DNA from: JBKBUF01 sp046290815
Lineage (GTDB): Bacteria > Bacteroidota > Bacteroidia > Cytophagales > Cytophagaceae
DNA: 64,000 nt
Direction: 5' to 3'
NCBI GenBank assembly: GCA_046290815.1
Contig: JBKBUF010000024.1
Location: 1 to 64,000 of the forward strand
Of this stretch, positions 44,167-52,958 are shown piece after piece. The notes beneath the pieces are model-generated. The model made no database searches and had not been told where the DNA came from. It saw only the letters and a program-made list of their open reading frames with translations. Position 1 is the first letter of the stretch. Every line of letters starts with the position of its first letter. The translations under genes were made by a program, and so were the position numbers.

Positions 44167-47157
44167 ATGCAGAGAAAAGCTTCGGTAGTTTTATTGGGAT
44201 TTGTGCTTGTGTTGATATTTGCGGGTTGGAAAGGGCCAAAGAAAAAAGAACCTGCAAAATTTCTCGGTCAGGATGCTTGGGTAGATAGTGTGATGACAAG
44301 TCTGACTCCTGAACAGAGACTGGGGCAGTTGTTTATGGTAGCTGCTTATTCCAATAAAAATGAAAAGCATGTTCAGGAAATTGAAGAGCTGGTCTCCAAA
44401 TACAATATCGGGGGCTTGATTTTTTTTCAGGGAGGTCCTGTCAGACAAGCTATACTTACAAACAGATATCAGTCACAATCGAAAGTTCCGCTTTTTATTG
44501 CAATGGATGCGGAATGGGGTTTGGGAATGAGGCTTGACAGTACCATGAGCTTCCCTAAACAAATGACCTTAGGGGCGATAGATGACGATAAATATATTTA
44601 CAAGATGGGTGTGCAGGTTGCCAGGCAGTGCAGGAGGTTAGGAGTACATATAAACTTTGCTCCTGTAGTAGATATAAACAGCAATCCGAATAACCCTGTA
44701 ATTGGAATGAGATCCTTTGGCGAAAGCAAGGAAAATGTTGCTCGAAAAGGTATTGCCTACATGAAGGGAATGCAGGACAACAAAGTTATGGCTAATGCAA
44801 AACACTTTCCTGGTCATGGGGATACAGGTTCAGATTCTCATCTTACTCTCCCGGTAATAAATCATTCAAAAGAAAGGCTAAGCGAAACAGAATTATTTCC
44901 ATTTAGAAAACTCATTAAGGATAGTCTTATGAGTATTATGGTGGCCCATATCCATGTGCCTGCATATGATAGTGAAAAGAATAAAGCTACTACCCTTTCC
45001 AAGTATGTTGTTACAGATCTTTTGAAAACCGAATTGAATTTTCAGGGACTGGTATTTACAGACGCTTTGAATATGAAAGGAGTGAGCAGCTTTTACAAAC
45101 CCGGAGAAGTAGATGTTCTTGCATTACTTGCGGGTAATGATGTATTGTTATATGCTGAAAATGTACCTCTGGCCATAAAGAAAATCCAGAAAGCTATAAA
45201 GGATAAAGACATAAGTCAGGAAGAAGTAGATGCAAGGGTAAGAAAAATTTTAAGAGCCAAGTATTGGGCAGGTTTATATAATTATAAACCTGTGGAGGTA
45301 AAAAATCTTTACAACGACCTTAATTCTTCTTCAGCAAAAGCTGTGCAACAAGAACTTTTTGAAAAATCGGTTACCCTTGTGAAGAATGAAAGAAATGTTG
45401 TTCCGGTAAGAGTGTTGGACAATACCTCGTTTGCGTCAGTTTCAATAGGCTCCGGAACAGGAAATGAATTTCAGAAAATGCTGGACAACTATGCTTTGGT
45501 GAAACACTTCTCTGTATCGAATAAAGCAGCCGAAGATGGAGAGTATGAAAAAGTTTTTGCTGATTTGAAGCAGTATGATATGGTATTTGTAGGACTGCAT
45601 GGAGTGAATAGTTATAATAACAAAGATTATGGTATTACTGAACAAAGTAAAAGATTTATAAAGAAGCTTCAGGAATCAACAAATGTAGTGTTATGTGTTT
45701 TTGGAACACCATATAGTTTGAAGTTTTTTGCAGATGCTCCTGTGTTGATTTGTGGGTATGAAGATAATGAAGTTGCCAATAAAGTGGTTCCTCAGGTAAT
45801 ATTTGGCGGAATTCATACTACAGCCAAGCTTCCGGTAACTGTTCATCAGGATTTAACTATTGGCACTGGTATCTCAAGTAATACCAATATTCAACGCTTG
45901 AGATATGCTTATCCTGAAAATGCGGGGATGAATAGTGCCACATTGAAATGGATAGATTCAATTGCTTATAAGGCAATAGCTGAAAAAGCTACGCCCGGCT
46001 GCCAGGTATTGGCGGTAAAAAACGGAACAGTAGTTTTCAAAAAGGCCTATGGTCATCTTACGTATAATAAAGATCAGGAGGTCGATCATAATACCATTTA
46101 CGATATAGCGTCTGTTTCTAAGGTAGCAGGAACCCTGCAGGCTGTAATGTTTTTGCAGGAAAGAGATCTTATTGATATAAATAAAAAAGCCTCCTTTTAT
46201 TTGCCTGAATTAAAAGGCACGAACAAGGAAGATATGGTTATAAAAGATATTCTGACACACCAGGCAGGATTGGTGCCTTTTATTCCGCATTGGAAAAGAA
46301 CTATAGATACATCGGGCTTCAGCAAATGTTATTACAGCCCGCAAAAAGATGAAGTATTTTGTAAAGAGGTAATCCCGGGACTTTATTGTATTTCCTCTAT
46401 TTCTGATTCTCTCTGGAAGTGGACCATCGAATCAGACTTATTAAAGAAGCCTACAACCACTGTAAAGAAGGGGAAAAAGACTATTGTTAAGAAAAGCGAA
46501 AAGTATAATTACGTTTACAGTGATCTTGGATTTTATATTATGCATAAAATGGTTGAGAGAATTATTAATCAGCCCTTGGAGGAGTTTATGCAGCAAAACT
46601 TCTTTGATCCTTTAGGACTGAGCACCGTCAGCTATAATCCGTTGTGCAGATTCAGTCAGGAAAGAATAGCACCTACAGAAGAGGATCGTTTCTTCAGGAA
46701 GGTATTGGTAAGAGGAACTGTTCATGACCAGGGTGCTGCTTTACTTGGAGGAGTAGGTGGTCATGCCGGTATGTTTAGCAATGCCAATGATCTTGCAAAG
46801 ATAATGCAGATGAATTTGCAAAACGGATTTTATGGTGGAACCAGATATTTCCTCCCTGGAACGGTTTCTTTTTTTAGTAAAAAACACATTGAGGGAAATC
46901 GCAGAGGCTTAGGGTGGGATAAACCTGAGCCCGATGGTAATGGCCCTACATCTGATTATGCTTCTCCAAAAACCTATGGTCATACAGGATTTACAGGAAC
47001 TGCCGCCTGGATAGATCCTGACCAACAGCTGGTATACATCTTTTTGTCGAACAGAGTTTGTCCGGATGCCAATAATCAAAAACTCATTAAAATGGGTGTC
47101 AGGACGGCTATCCAGGATGTGCTATATAAATCTATTTTAAACTATACAGCCCAGTAA
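44167..47157 (+). CDS. Glycoside hydrolase family 3 fused to a beta-lactamase-like serine hydrolase
   Basis: 996 residues. After an N-terminal hydrophobic segment (VVLLGFVLVLIFAGW) the first half is a GH3 domain of beta-N-acetylglucosaminidase (NagZ) type, with KHFPGHGDT (Lys212, His213, His217) and the nucleophile Asp299 in FTDALNMKG. A GH3 C-terminal-like sandwich covers about 400-570. The last 400 residues are a class C beta-lactamase/penicillin-binding-like serine hydrolase with SxxK at Ser649-Lys652 (ASVSKVAG), YSDLG in the Tyr motif position, and HTGFTG as the third motif. It probably trims peptidoglycan fragments, one part on the glycan and the other on the peptide or an ester. Such fusions occur in Bacteroidota. 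Confidence 0.88.
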   Translation: MQRKASVVLLGFVLVLIFAGWKGPKKKEPAKFLGQDAWVDSVMTSLTPEQRLGQLFMVAAYSNKNEKHVQEIEELVSKYNIGGLIFFQGGPVRQAILTNRYQSQSKVPLFIAMDAEWGLGMRLDSTMSFPKQMTLGAIDDDKYIYKMGVQVARQCRRLGVHINFAPVVDINSNPNNPVIGMRSFGESKENVARKGIAYMKGMQDNKVMANAKHFPGHGDTGSDSHLTLPVINHSKERLSETELFPFRKLIKDSLMSIMVAHIHVPAYDSEKNKATTLSKYVVTDLLKTELNFQGLVFTDALNMKGVSSFYKPGEVDVLALLAGNDVLLYAENVPLAIKKIQKAIKDKDISQEEVDARVRKILRAKYWAGLYNYKPVEVKNLYNDLNSSSAKAVQQELFEKSVTLVKNERNVVPVRVLDNTSFASVSIGSGTGNEFQKMLDNYALVKHFSVSNKAAEDGEYEKVFADLKQYDMVFVGLHGVNSYNNKDYGITEQSKRFIKKLQESTNVVLCVFGTPYSLKFFADAPVLICGYEDNEVANKVVPQVIFGGIHTTAKLPVTVHQDLTIGTGISSNTNIQRLRYAYPENAGMNSATLKWIDSIAYKAIAEKATPGCQVLAVKNGTVVFKKAYGHLTYNKDQEVDHNTIYDIASVSKVAGTLQAVMFLQERDLIDINKKASFYLPELKGTNKEDMVIKDILTHQAGLVPFIPHWKRTIDTSGFSKCYYSPQKDEVFCKEVIPGLYCISSISDSLWKWTIESDLLKKPTTTVKKGKKTIVKKSEKYNYVYSDLGFYIMHKMVERIINQPLEEFMQQNFFDPLGLSTVSYNPLCRFSQERIAPTEEDRFFRKVLVRGTVHDQGAALLGGVGGHAGMFSNANDLAKIMQMNLQNGFYGGTRYFLPGTVSFFSKKHIEGNRRGLGWDKPEPDGNGPTSDYASPKTYGHTGFTGTAAWIDPDQQLVYIFLSNRVCPDANNQKLIKMGVRTAIQDVLYKSILNYTAQ

Positions 47158-47226
47158 TAGTTGTAAGCAAAGGAATTTTATATCTAATCAGTAATTCGTA
47201 TTTTGCTCCTTCATTAGATTTTTGTC

Positions 47227-48351
47227 ATGAAGATAGGTATTGTTTGTTATCCAACATATGGGGGGAGCGGAGTGGTAGCTACGGAGTTAGGTATTGCTTT
47301 GGCAAAAGAAGGACACCAGATACATTTTATCACATATACTCAACCTCAACGATTCGATTTTTTTAACGAGAATCTTTTTTATCATGAGGTTACCGTTGCG
47401 AGTTATCCCTTATTTGATTTTGTGCCGTATGAGCTTGCATTGGCTAGTAAAATGGTGAATGTGGCATTATATGAAAAGCTTGATCTTTTGCATGTTCATT
47501 ATGCCATTCCTCATGCATCTGCAGCCTATATGGCAAAGCAAATTCTGAAAACTAAGGGCATTTCAATTCCGGTGGTCACAACATTACACGGAACCGACAT
47601 TACGCTTGTAGGTAAAGATGCTTCCTTTGAGCCGGTGGTTACTTTTAGTATAAATGAATCAGATGGCGTTACCGCAGTATCTTCCGACCTAAAGAAGGAT
47701 ACATACAATCATTTTGATATTCGCAGAGAGATTGAGGTTATTCCAAATTTTATAGATCTGGACCGGTTTAAGAAGCAGAAGAAAGAGCATTTCAAAATGG
47801 CTATTTGTCCTAATAATGAAAAGTTGCTTGTTCATACGTCCAACTTCAGGCCAGTGAAAAGGGTGGAAGATGTGGTTAGAGTATTCCAAAAGGTACGACA
47901 GAAAATTCCAGCAAAGCTTTTATTGGTGGGCGATGGTCCGGAAAGAATCAAGATTGAAAATATGTGCAGGGAGTTAAATGTTTGTAAGGATATCAGATTT
48001 CTTGGGAAGCTGGATGCTGTGGAAGAAGTGCTTTCAGTAAGTGATTTGTTTTTGATGACTTCTGAAAAGGAGTCTTTTGGTCTTGCAGCATTGGAAGCAA
48101 TGGCCTGTGAAGTACCTTTGATTTCTACAGATGCAGGAGGTTTGCCTGAGTTAAACATTCATGGTAAAACAGGGTTTATCAGTAAAGTGGGTGACATTGA
48201 TGATATGGTGCAGAATGCCCTGGAAATATTAAAGGATCAGAATCTGCCCGTTTTTAGAAAAAATGCTTTGGAACGAGCACAAGAATACGATATAACCAGG
48301 ATTTTGCCTATGTATATTTCGTATTATAATAAAGTTCTTAATTTGAAATAA
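47227..48351 (+). CDS. bshA: N-acetyl-alpha-D-glucosaminyl L-malate synthase
   Basis: First step of bacillithiol synthesis, joining UDP-GlcNAc and malate. 374 residues, GT4 family, GT-B fold. The BshA hallmarks are IVCYPTYGGSGVVATELG at the N-terminus and LHVHYAIPHA; the C-terminal sugar-nucleotide site is TSEKESFGLAALEAMA. Length and motifs fit BshA closely. bshB and bshC are not in this window. It is 69 nt after the GH3 gene and 41 nt before the fatty acid hydroxylase. Confidence 0.94.
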   Translation: MKIGIVCYPTYGGSGVVATELGIALAKEGHQIHFITYTQPQRFDFFNENLFYHEVTVASYPLFDFVPYELALASKMVNVALYEKLDLLHVHYAIPHASAAYMAKQILKTKGISIPVVTTLHGTDITLVGKDASFEPVVTFSINESDGVTAVSSDLKKDTYNHFDIRREIEVIPNFIDLDRFKKQKKEHFKMAICPNNEKLLVHTSNFRPVKRVEDVVRVFQKVRQKIPAKLLLVGDGPERIKIENMCRELNVCKDIRFLGKLDAVEEVLSVSDLFLMTSEKESFGLAALEAMACEVPLISTDAGGLPELNIHGKTGFISKVGDIDDMVQNALEILKDQNLPVFRKNALERAQEYDITRILPMYISYYNKVLNLK

Positions 48352-48392
48352 GATCCCACTTTTTGAATGAGGAGTATTCAAATGCAGGATCT

Positions 48393-49022
48393 ATGGAAGA
48401 GCAAAGCAGTTCGAAGTTAAGACCAAAACATACCGGAAGTAAACAGTTATTTGAAAATCCGTTCCTGGAAAAACTTACAAGAACACATATATCTGTTCCT
48501 ATCTGTATATTTTTACTTATCAGTTCCGGGCTTTTAATTTATGGTATCCGGTATACTACTCTTGCCGTATATTATATTCCATTCTTATTCATAAGCGGAT
48601 TTTTGTTTTTTACTTTATTGGAATATCTGGTCCACCGTTATGTATTTCATATGAAGCCTGACACAGATTTAAAAAGAAAGTTGCAGTATAGCATGCATGG
48701 CATACATCATGAGTTTCCCAAAGATCAGGGCAGGCTGGCTATGCCGCCGGTTATAAGTATTCTACTTGCAGCAATATTTTTCGTTATCTTTTATTTGTTG
48801 ATGAATACAAAAGTTTTTGCTTTTTTACCGGGAATGCTAAGCGGGTATGCTTTTTATTTATTTGTACATTTTATTGTTCATGCATATCCTCCTCCGAAAA
48901 ATTTTACCAAAGCACTATGGGTGAATCATGCTATTCATCACTATAAAGATAATAATACGGTGTTCGGGGTGTCCTCACCATTGTGGGATTACGTCTTCGG
49001 AACGATGCCAAAGAAGTATTAA
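48393..49022 (+). CDS. Fatty acid hydroxylase/sterol desaturase family membrane protein
   Basis: From ATG 48393 the product has 209 residues; an in-frame TTG at 48363 is a weaker choice. About four transmembrane helices (near 46-64, 70-88, 122-142 and 148-165). The di-iron histidine boxes are EYLVHRYVFH, HGIHHEFPKD, HFIVHAYPPP and NHAIHHYKD, as in the FA2H-type hydroxylases. These add a 2-hydroxyl group to acyl chains of sphingolipids; gliding Bacteroidota often make sulfonolipids or sphingolipids. The substrate is inferred from family only. Confidence 0.87.
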   Translation: MEEQSSSKLRPKHTGSKQLFENPFLEKLTRTHISVPICIFLLISSGLLIYGIRYTTLAVYYIPFLFISGFLFFTLLEYLVHRYVFHMKPDTDLKRKLQYSMHGIHHEFPKDQGRLAMPPVISILLAAIFFVIFYLLMNTKVFAFLPGMLSGYAFYLFVHFIVHAYPPPKNFTKALWVNHAIHHYKDNNTVFGVSSPLWDYVFGTMPKKY

Positions 49023-49760
49023 CTAAGAGTTATTTTTTCTCAGGGAGTTCTCTGTATCATCAAGTGCGGCAAATAGAGCATCAGCTTTTTCAGACATAAG
49101 GGGGTAATTGTTTCCTTGTGCTGCCACTTCAAGGGCATTTAATTTTTCATTTAAGGATTCAATGCTTAATACATTGAAAGATGATTTCATTTTATGTAGG
49201 ATAAAGCTAAGTGAATCATGATTTTTCTCTGATATGGCAAGTTTAATTTGACTAACGAACTCCTCTTTTTGCCTTAAGAAAATATTTAGCATTTTCTTTT
49301 TATAGTCGGGGTCAGTTGGCGGAAGAACTTGCGCATTATTTCTTTTTGATTCATGTGTTGTTTTTTCTTCTAACAGCCATTTGTTTATTTTTTTTATCAG
49401 TTCTTCTGTTTCGAAAGGTTTGCTGATAAGATCATTCATGCCTGCTTCGATGCACTTTCCAAAGTCCTCTTCAGAATCAGCAGCGGTAATTGCAATAATA
49501 GGTATTGAACATAGAGGGACTTCCAGTGCGCGAATTGCTATGGTGGCATCATAGCCGTTCATTACCGGCATTCTTATGTCCATAAAGACAATATCTACAG
49601 GTTGGGATTTAATAATCTCTACTGCCTGCTGCCCGTTTTCTGCGAATATTATTTTGTCTTCAAAAGGTGTTAACTGTCTTGTGAATAAAAATCTGTTAAG
49701 TTCGTTGTCTTCTGCAAATAGAATATTCAGGGCCCTGCCCGTCAAACTTAATCTTTGCAT
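49023..49760 (-). CDS. Response regulator with receiver and Hpt domains
   Basis: 245 residues. A receiver domain (about 12-130) has the acidic pair in LFAEDNELN, the phospho-acceptor Asp61 in FMDIRMP, Thr/Ala in AITAAD and Lys in SKPFE. A linker is followed by a C-terminal Hpt domain (about 150-240) with the phospho-His189 in FILHKMKSS. It can take and pass on phosphoryl groups but has no output domain of its own, so it is a phosphorelay intermediate. The 5-nt gap from the next regulator at 49766 suggests one transcript. Confidence 0.87.
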   Translation of the reverse strand: MQRLSLTGRALNILFAEDNELNRFLFTRQLTPFEDKIIFAENGQQAVEIIKSQPVDIVFMDIRMPVMNGYDATIAIRALEVPLCSIPIIAITAADSEEDFGKCIEAGMNDLISKPFETEELIKKINKWLLEEKTTHESKRNNAQVLPPTDPDYKKKMLNIFLRQKEEFVSQIKLAISEKNHDSLSFILHKMKSSFNVLSIESLNEKLNALEVAAQGNNYPLMSEKADALFAALDDTENSLRKNNS

Positions 49761-49765
49761 ACAAA

Positions 49766-50263
49766 TTAAAGAAATAAGACTGTGGTTAGAAATATTGCAA
49801 AGATTATAAAGATTATACCTGTGAATATTTTGTATTTATTGATTTTAACTTTAAGTGTAAAGTTCTCTGATCTTAAAAAACGCACTTCGTAAGCTCTGTT
49901 TATCGCAGATATCAATCGATTTACAGCTTCGTTGTTTTTAATGATGTAGTCAAAAGCTCCACCCTTGATCAAATCCAGAGCAACTTGTAAATCTGATTGA
50001 CTGGAGATAATTATTATTTCTGCTTCAGGTAGCTTTTTCTTTAGTATTTCAAGAAGAGTCTGCCCGTTCTGACCGGGAAGTTTATAGTCCAGAATAAAAA
50101 TATCTGTTCCCTTTTCAAATTCCATATTTTTCAGGAATTCTTCGCTGCTTTCATATTTTGTTATGGTGCAATTTACCTCCTCTTTGAGCTTGTGGTCCAG
50201 AAACATGGAATACAAGTCATTGTCTTCAATAATTGTAATTTTGATTTTAGAATCTTCTTTCAT
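49766..50263 (-). CDS. Receiver-domain protein with C-terminal membrane anchor
   Basis: 165 residues. The receiver domain (about 6-125) has EDND, the phospho-acceptor Asp59 in FILDYKLPG, Ser/Thr in ISSQSD and Lys109 in YIIKNNE. Instead of an output domain the protein ends in a basic stretch and one hydrophobic helix at about 145-165 (KIFTGIIFIIFAIFLTTVLFL). That makes it a membrane-tethered response regulator, an unusual form. Tail anchoring is inferred from hydrophobicity. It lies just upstream of the receiver-Hpt gene, its likely phosphotransfer partner. Confidence 0.8.
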   Translation of the reverse strand: MKEDSKIKITIIEDNDLYSMFLDHKLKEEVNCTITKYESSEEFLKNMEFEKGTDIFILDYKLPGQNGQTLLEILKKKLPEAEIIIISSQSDLQVALDLIKGGAFDYIIKNNEAVNRLISAINRAYEVRFLRSENFTLKVKINKYKIFTGIIFIIFAIFLTTVLFL

Positions 50264-50437
50264 GATATCTTATTTATTTCCAAAGCAGGTCTAAAAGTTG
50301 TTTTACGACTAATTTCCCTGAAAAGTCATTTTTTGCTGGTTATACGTTAAAATCTGAAAAATGATGTATTTTGAAGTTAAAGCTTGAACTTAAGGTTTGT
50401 TTGTTTTTATAATTAATGATATAGATAGGGGTTTTTA

Positions 50438-50971
50438 ATGAAAAAAAATATTGATAAAGTTTGCCTTTGGGTTTTGGTACTTCTTTTTTTTGCCCATTGC
50501 AACAAAACAGAAAATAATAGCCGTGAAGTGATGCTGAAAAGGGACCTGCAGCGGGCAACCAGCATTATAGCTGATAAAAATCAGAGGCAGATTCAGAAAT
50601 TGGAAAGACAGTTTAAATCAGATTCTCTTAATGCTCAGCTACGAAAGCTGTATTTTGATTTGAAGTTGATAGCTGAATATAAAGAGGAATATAAAAAGCA
50701 ATTAGCTTCGGGTGAGATAGCATCTGAAGATCTCACCAAGGAATTTCTGGGAAGAGTGTATAACGTTTTGCCCGAGGTACAAAATGGGCAGGTGAAAAAG
50801 ATTTTTCGGAATTCATTGATCATGGAAATAGAGGAAGAAGGTGATTCCGGCTTGCTAAAACTTCAGCTCTCTTTGGAGGCGGAGCTTATGGTTCAGGAGA
50901 TTTTTAAACTTCAATTGCGGGAGTTCGGAAAAAAGACTCCTGGGTTTGACTGGGAAATTATTTGGGCATAA
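50438..50971 (+). CDS. Lipoprotein of unknown function
   Basis: 177 residues. Signal with lipobox LLFFAHC (Cys22). The rest is mostly helical and charged (RDLQRATSIIADKNQRQIQKLE) with no recognised family. It is divergent from the response-regulator pair and ended by its own terminator. Function unknown. Confidence 0.7.
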   Translation: MKKNIDKVCLWVLVLLFFAHCNKTENNSREVMLKRDLQRATSIIADKNQRQIQKLERQFKSDSLNAQLRKLYFDLKLIAEYKEEYKKQLASGEIASEDLTKEFLGRVYNVLPEVQNGQVKKIFRNSLIMEIEEEGDSGLLKLQLSLEAELMVQEIFKLQLREFGKKTPGFDWEIIWA

Positions 50972-50976
50972 AAAAA

Positions 50977-51002
50977 CCACCTGATTTCAGGTGGGTTTTT
51001 TT
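50977..51002 (+). terminator. Terminator after the lipoprotein gene
   Basis: CCACCTGA (50977-50984) pairs with TCAGGTGG (50987-50994), followed by G and seven T. It lies between the lipoprotein gene and the convergent tRNA-Asn and may serve both. Confidence 0.88.
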
Positions 51003-51003
51003 G

Positions 51004-51077
51004 CTCCCCCTGCTGGACTTGAACCAGCGACCCTCTGATTAACAGTCAGATGCTCTAACCAGCTGAGCTAAGGAGGA
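51004..51077 (-). tRNA. tRNA-Asn (anticodon GTT)
   Basis: Minus-strand cloverleaf: acceptor TCCTCCT/AGGGGGA with discriminator G, D arm GCTC/GAGC, anticodon stem TCTGA/TCAGA with loop CTGTTAA (anticodon GTT) and T loop TTCAAGT. CCA is not encoded. Confidence 0.96.
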
Positions 51078-51099
51078 GTATTAATTGCTAAACGGAGTG

Positions 51100-51107
51100 C
51101 AATATTA
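51100..51107 (-). promoter_or_regulatory. Candidate -7 box of tRNA-Asn
   Basis: TAATATTG on the minus strand differs from TAnnTTTG at one position and lies 22 nt before the tRNA. The following GCACTC resembles the context of the tRNA-Phe promoter. Confidence 0.4.
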
Positions 51108-51268
51108 GAATATCAGTTTAAATTTTGCAACAAATAGTAATGAATTAATTTTCCATTATTAAACTTTTTTCAGCGACAAATTGTCACCTCATATGAATTG
51201 GCACAATTTTTTCAAATATTGAATATATATATGTGATTTAACTTGCTAAACTTTTGATAATCACATAA

Positions 51269-51276
51269 TAATTTTG
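51269..51276 (+). promoter_or_regulatory. Candidate -7 box of the HtrA protease gene
   Basis: TAATTTTG exactly matches TAnnTTTG, 50 nt before the start codon. The nearest -33-like TTG (51243-51245) is 23 nt upstream. Confidence 0.4.
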
Positions 51277-51326
51277 CCTGGTCCGGTACGTTGTTTTTTC
51301 ATCGATACTTTTAAAACTATAAAGAT

Positions 51327-52826
51327 ATGAGTACAAGAAAAGTTTTGTTTTTGGTCGTATTTGCCTCTGTTTTCGGGGGGCTGTTATCTCTGTTTGGTTA
51401 CACCTATTTTTTTCAACCTGAATTAAAAATGTTCAGGGGTATGGAAGAGTCGGTGCCTGTAAAACTTTCTGCCTATGCTGCGGATACCAATTATGTTGTT
51501 CCTGAAGGTTTAAATTTTATTTATGCCGCTGAGTTATCCAGGCCGGCAGTTGTGCATATCAAAACGTTTGTTGAGGTAGCGAGCAACAAAGGAAATTATC
51601 CTGTTTCTCCTTTTGATGACATGCTGAAGGAGTTTTTCGGTGATAGATTGCCTGATAGAAATTTCCATGGCGGCGGTCCTAGAGAAGCCTCCGGTTCCGG
51701 TGTTATTTTGACCAGGGATGGCTATATAGTCACCAATAACCATGTAATTGAAGGATCTGATAAAATAGAAGTTGTTTTAAATGATAAGAGAAGCTACTCA
51801 GCCAAACTTATTGGGTCAGATCCAACAACCGATTTGGCAGTTATAAAGATTGAAGAAAGTAATCTGCCTACAGTAAATTTCGGCAATTCAGATAAAGTAA
51901 AAATAGGAGAGTGGGTTCTTGCAGTGGGGAATCCCTTTAATCTTACTTCTACTGTAACAGCCGGTATTGTCAGCGCAAAGGCGAGGAATATTAATATATT
52001 AAGAGATAAAGATAATCTTGCAATTGAATCCTTTATTCAGACTGATGCCGTGGTCAATCCCGGTAATAGCGGAGGCGCTCTTGTGAATCTTAAGGGAGAG
52101 CTGATCGGAATTAACACAGCGATTGCATCTCCTACCGGATCTTATACCGGATATTCATTCGCTGTTCCTTCTGCTCTGGTTAAAAAAGTAGTTGGAGATA
52201 TTGTAGAGTATGGTACTGTTCAAAGGGCATTATTGGGGGTGAGTATACAGGATATTAGCTCTACGCTTGCGAAAGAAAAAGGTATCAGTGAATATACAGG
52301 TGTTTATATCGCAGCTGTTAACAGTGGTAGTGCAGCTGATAAGGCCGGACTGAAAGAGGGGGATATTATTACCCACATTAACGGGGTGGCCGTAAATTCA
52401 GCTTCTTCGTTGCAGGAAAATGTTGCAAGATTCAGGCCTGGCGATAAGGTAAAAGTCAGTTATTTAAGAAATGGTAAAACTCATGAGGCTGAAGCCGTAC
52501 TTAAAAATAAAATGGGCGATACTGAGCTCGTGAAAAAAGAAGTTTCTAATGTATCACTTCTTGTAGGTGCAGGACTGAGAGATATAGGACGAGAAGAAAT
52601 TAAAAAATATAAGGTAGATGCCGGTGTGTTGGTGGAAAAAGTTAACACAGGAAAGTTTAAAGAAGCGGGGATTAAAGAAGGTTTTGTAATAACATCTGTA
52701 GATAAACATCCTGTTAACAATACCGATCAACTGTTAAAATATCTGGAGAAAAATAAATCAGAAGGCACCCTTATCGGAGGAGTTTATCCGGATGGCAAAA
52801 AAGCCTATTATGCTATAGCCTGGTAG
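51327..52826 (+). CDS. DegP/DegQ-like periplasmic serine protease (HtrA family)
   Basis: 499 residues with an N-terminal membrane segment (about 5-28, FLVVFASVFGGLLSLFGY), probably a signal anchor. The trypsin-like domain has the catalytic triad His139 (TNNHVIEG), Asp169 (PTTDLAVIKI) and Ser248 (NPGNSGGALV). Two PDZ domains follow (about 300-385 and 410-495), the first with SAADKAGLKEGDIITHINGV. It degrades or refolds damaged envelope proteins. Followed by a terminator; monocistronic. Confidence 0.93.
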   Translation: MSTRKVLFLVVFASVFGGLLSLFGYTYFFQPELKMFRGMEESVPVKLSAYAADTNYVVPEGLNFIYAAELSRPAVVHIKTFVEVASNKGNYPVSPFDDMLKEFFGDRLPDRNFHGGGPREASGSGVILTRDGYIVTNNHVIEGSDKIEVVLNDKRSYSAKLIGSDPTTDLAVIKIEESNLPTVNFGNSDKVKIGEWVLAVGNPFNLTSTVTAGIVSAKARNINILRDKDNLAIESFIQTDAVVNPGNSGGALVNLKGELIGINTAIASPTGSYTGYSFAVPSALVKKVVGDIVEYGTVQRALLGVSIQDISSTLAKEKGISEYTGVYIAAVNSGSAADKAGLKEGDIITHINGVAVNSASSLQENVARFRPGDKVKVSYLRNGKTHEAEAVLKNKMGDTELVKKEVSNVSLLVGAGLRDIGREEIKKYKVDAGVLVEKVNTGKFKEAGIKEGFVITSVDKHPVNNTDQLLKYLEKNKSEGTLIGGVYPDGKKAYYAIAW

Positions 52827-52844
52827 TTAATACAAGGCATGTAT

Positions 52845-52876
52845 AAAAAAGCGCTTTGATACCAAGGCGCTTTTTT
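52845..52876 (+). terminator. Terminator after the HtrA gene
   Basis: An A-run then GCGC (52851-52854) pairs with GCGC (52867-52870) and a T-run (AAAAAAGCGC with GCGCTTTTTT), with a 12-nt loop. Confidence 0.75.
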
Positions 52877-52958
52877 CTTTATTTACATGTGGTAATAGAA
52901 TTATTTCAAGTAAACAATTTTCTGATTTTTCAGTTAAATAATATTTGTGTGAATTTTT

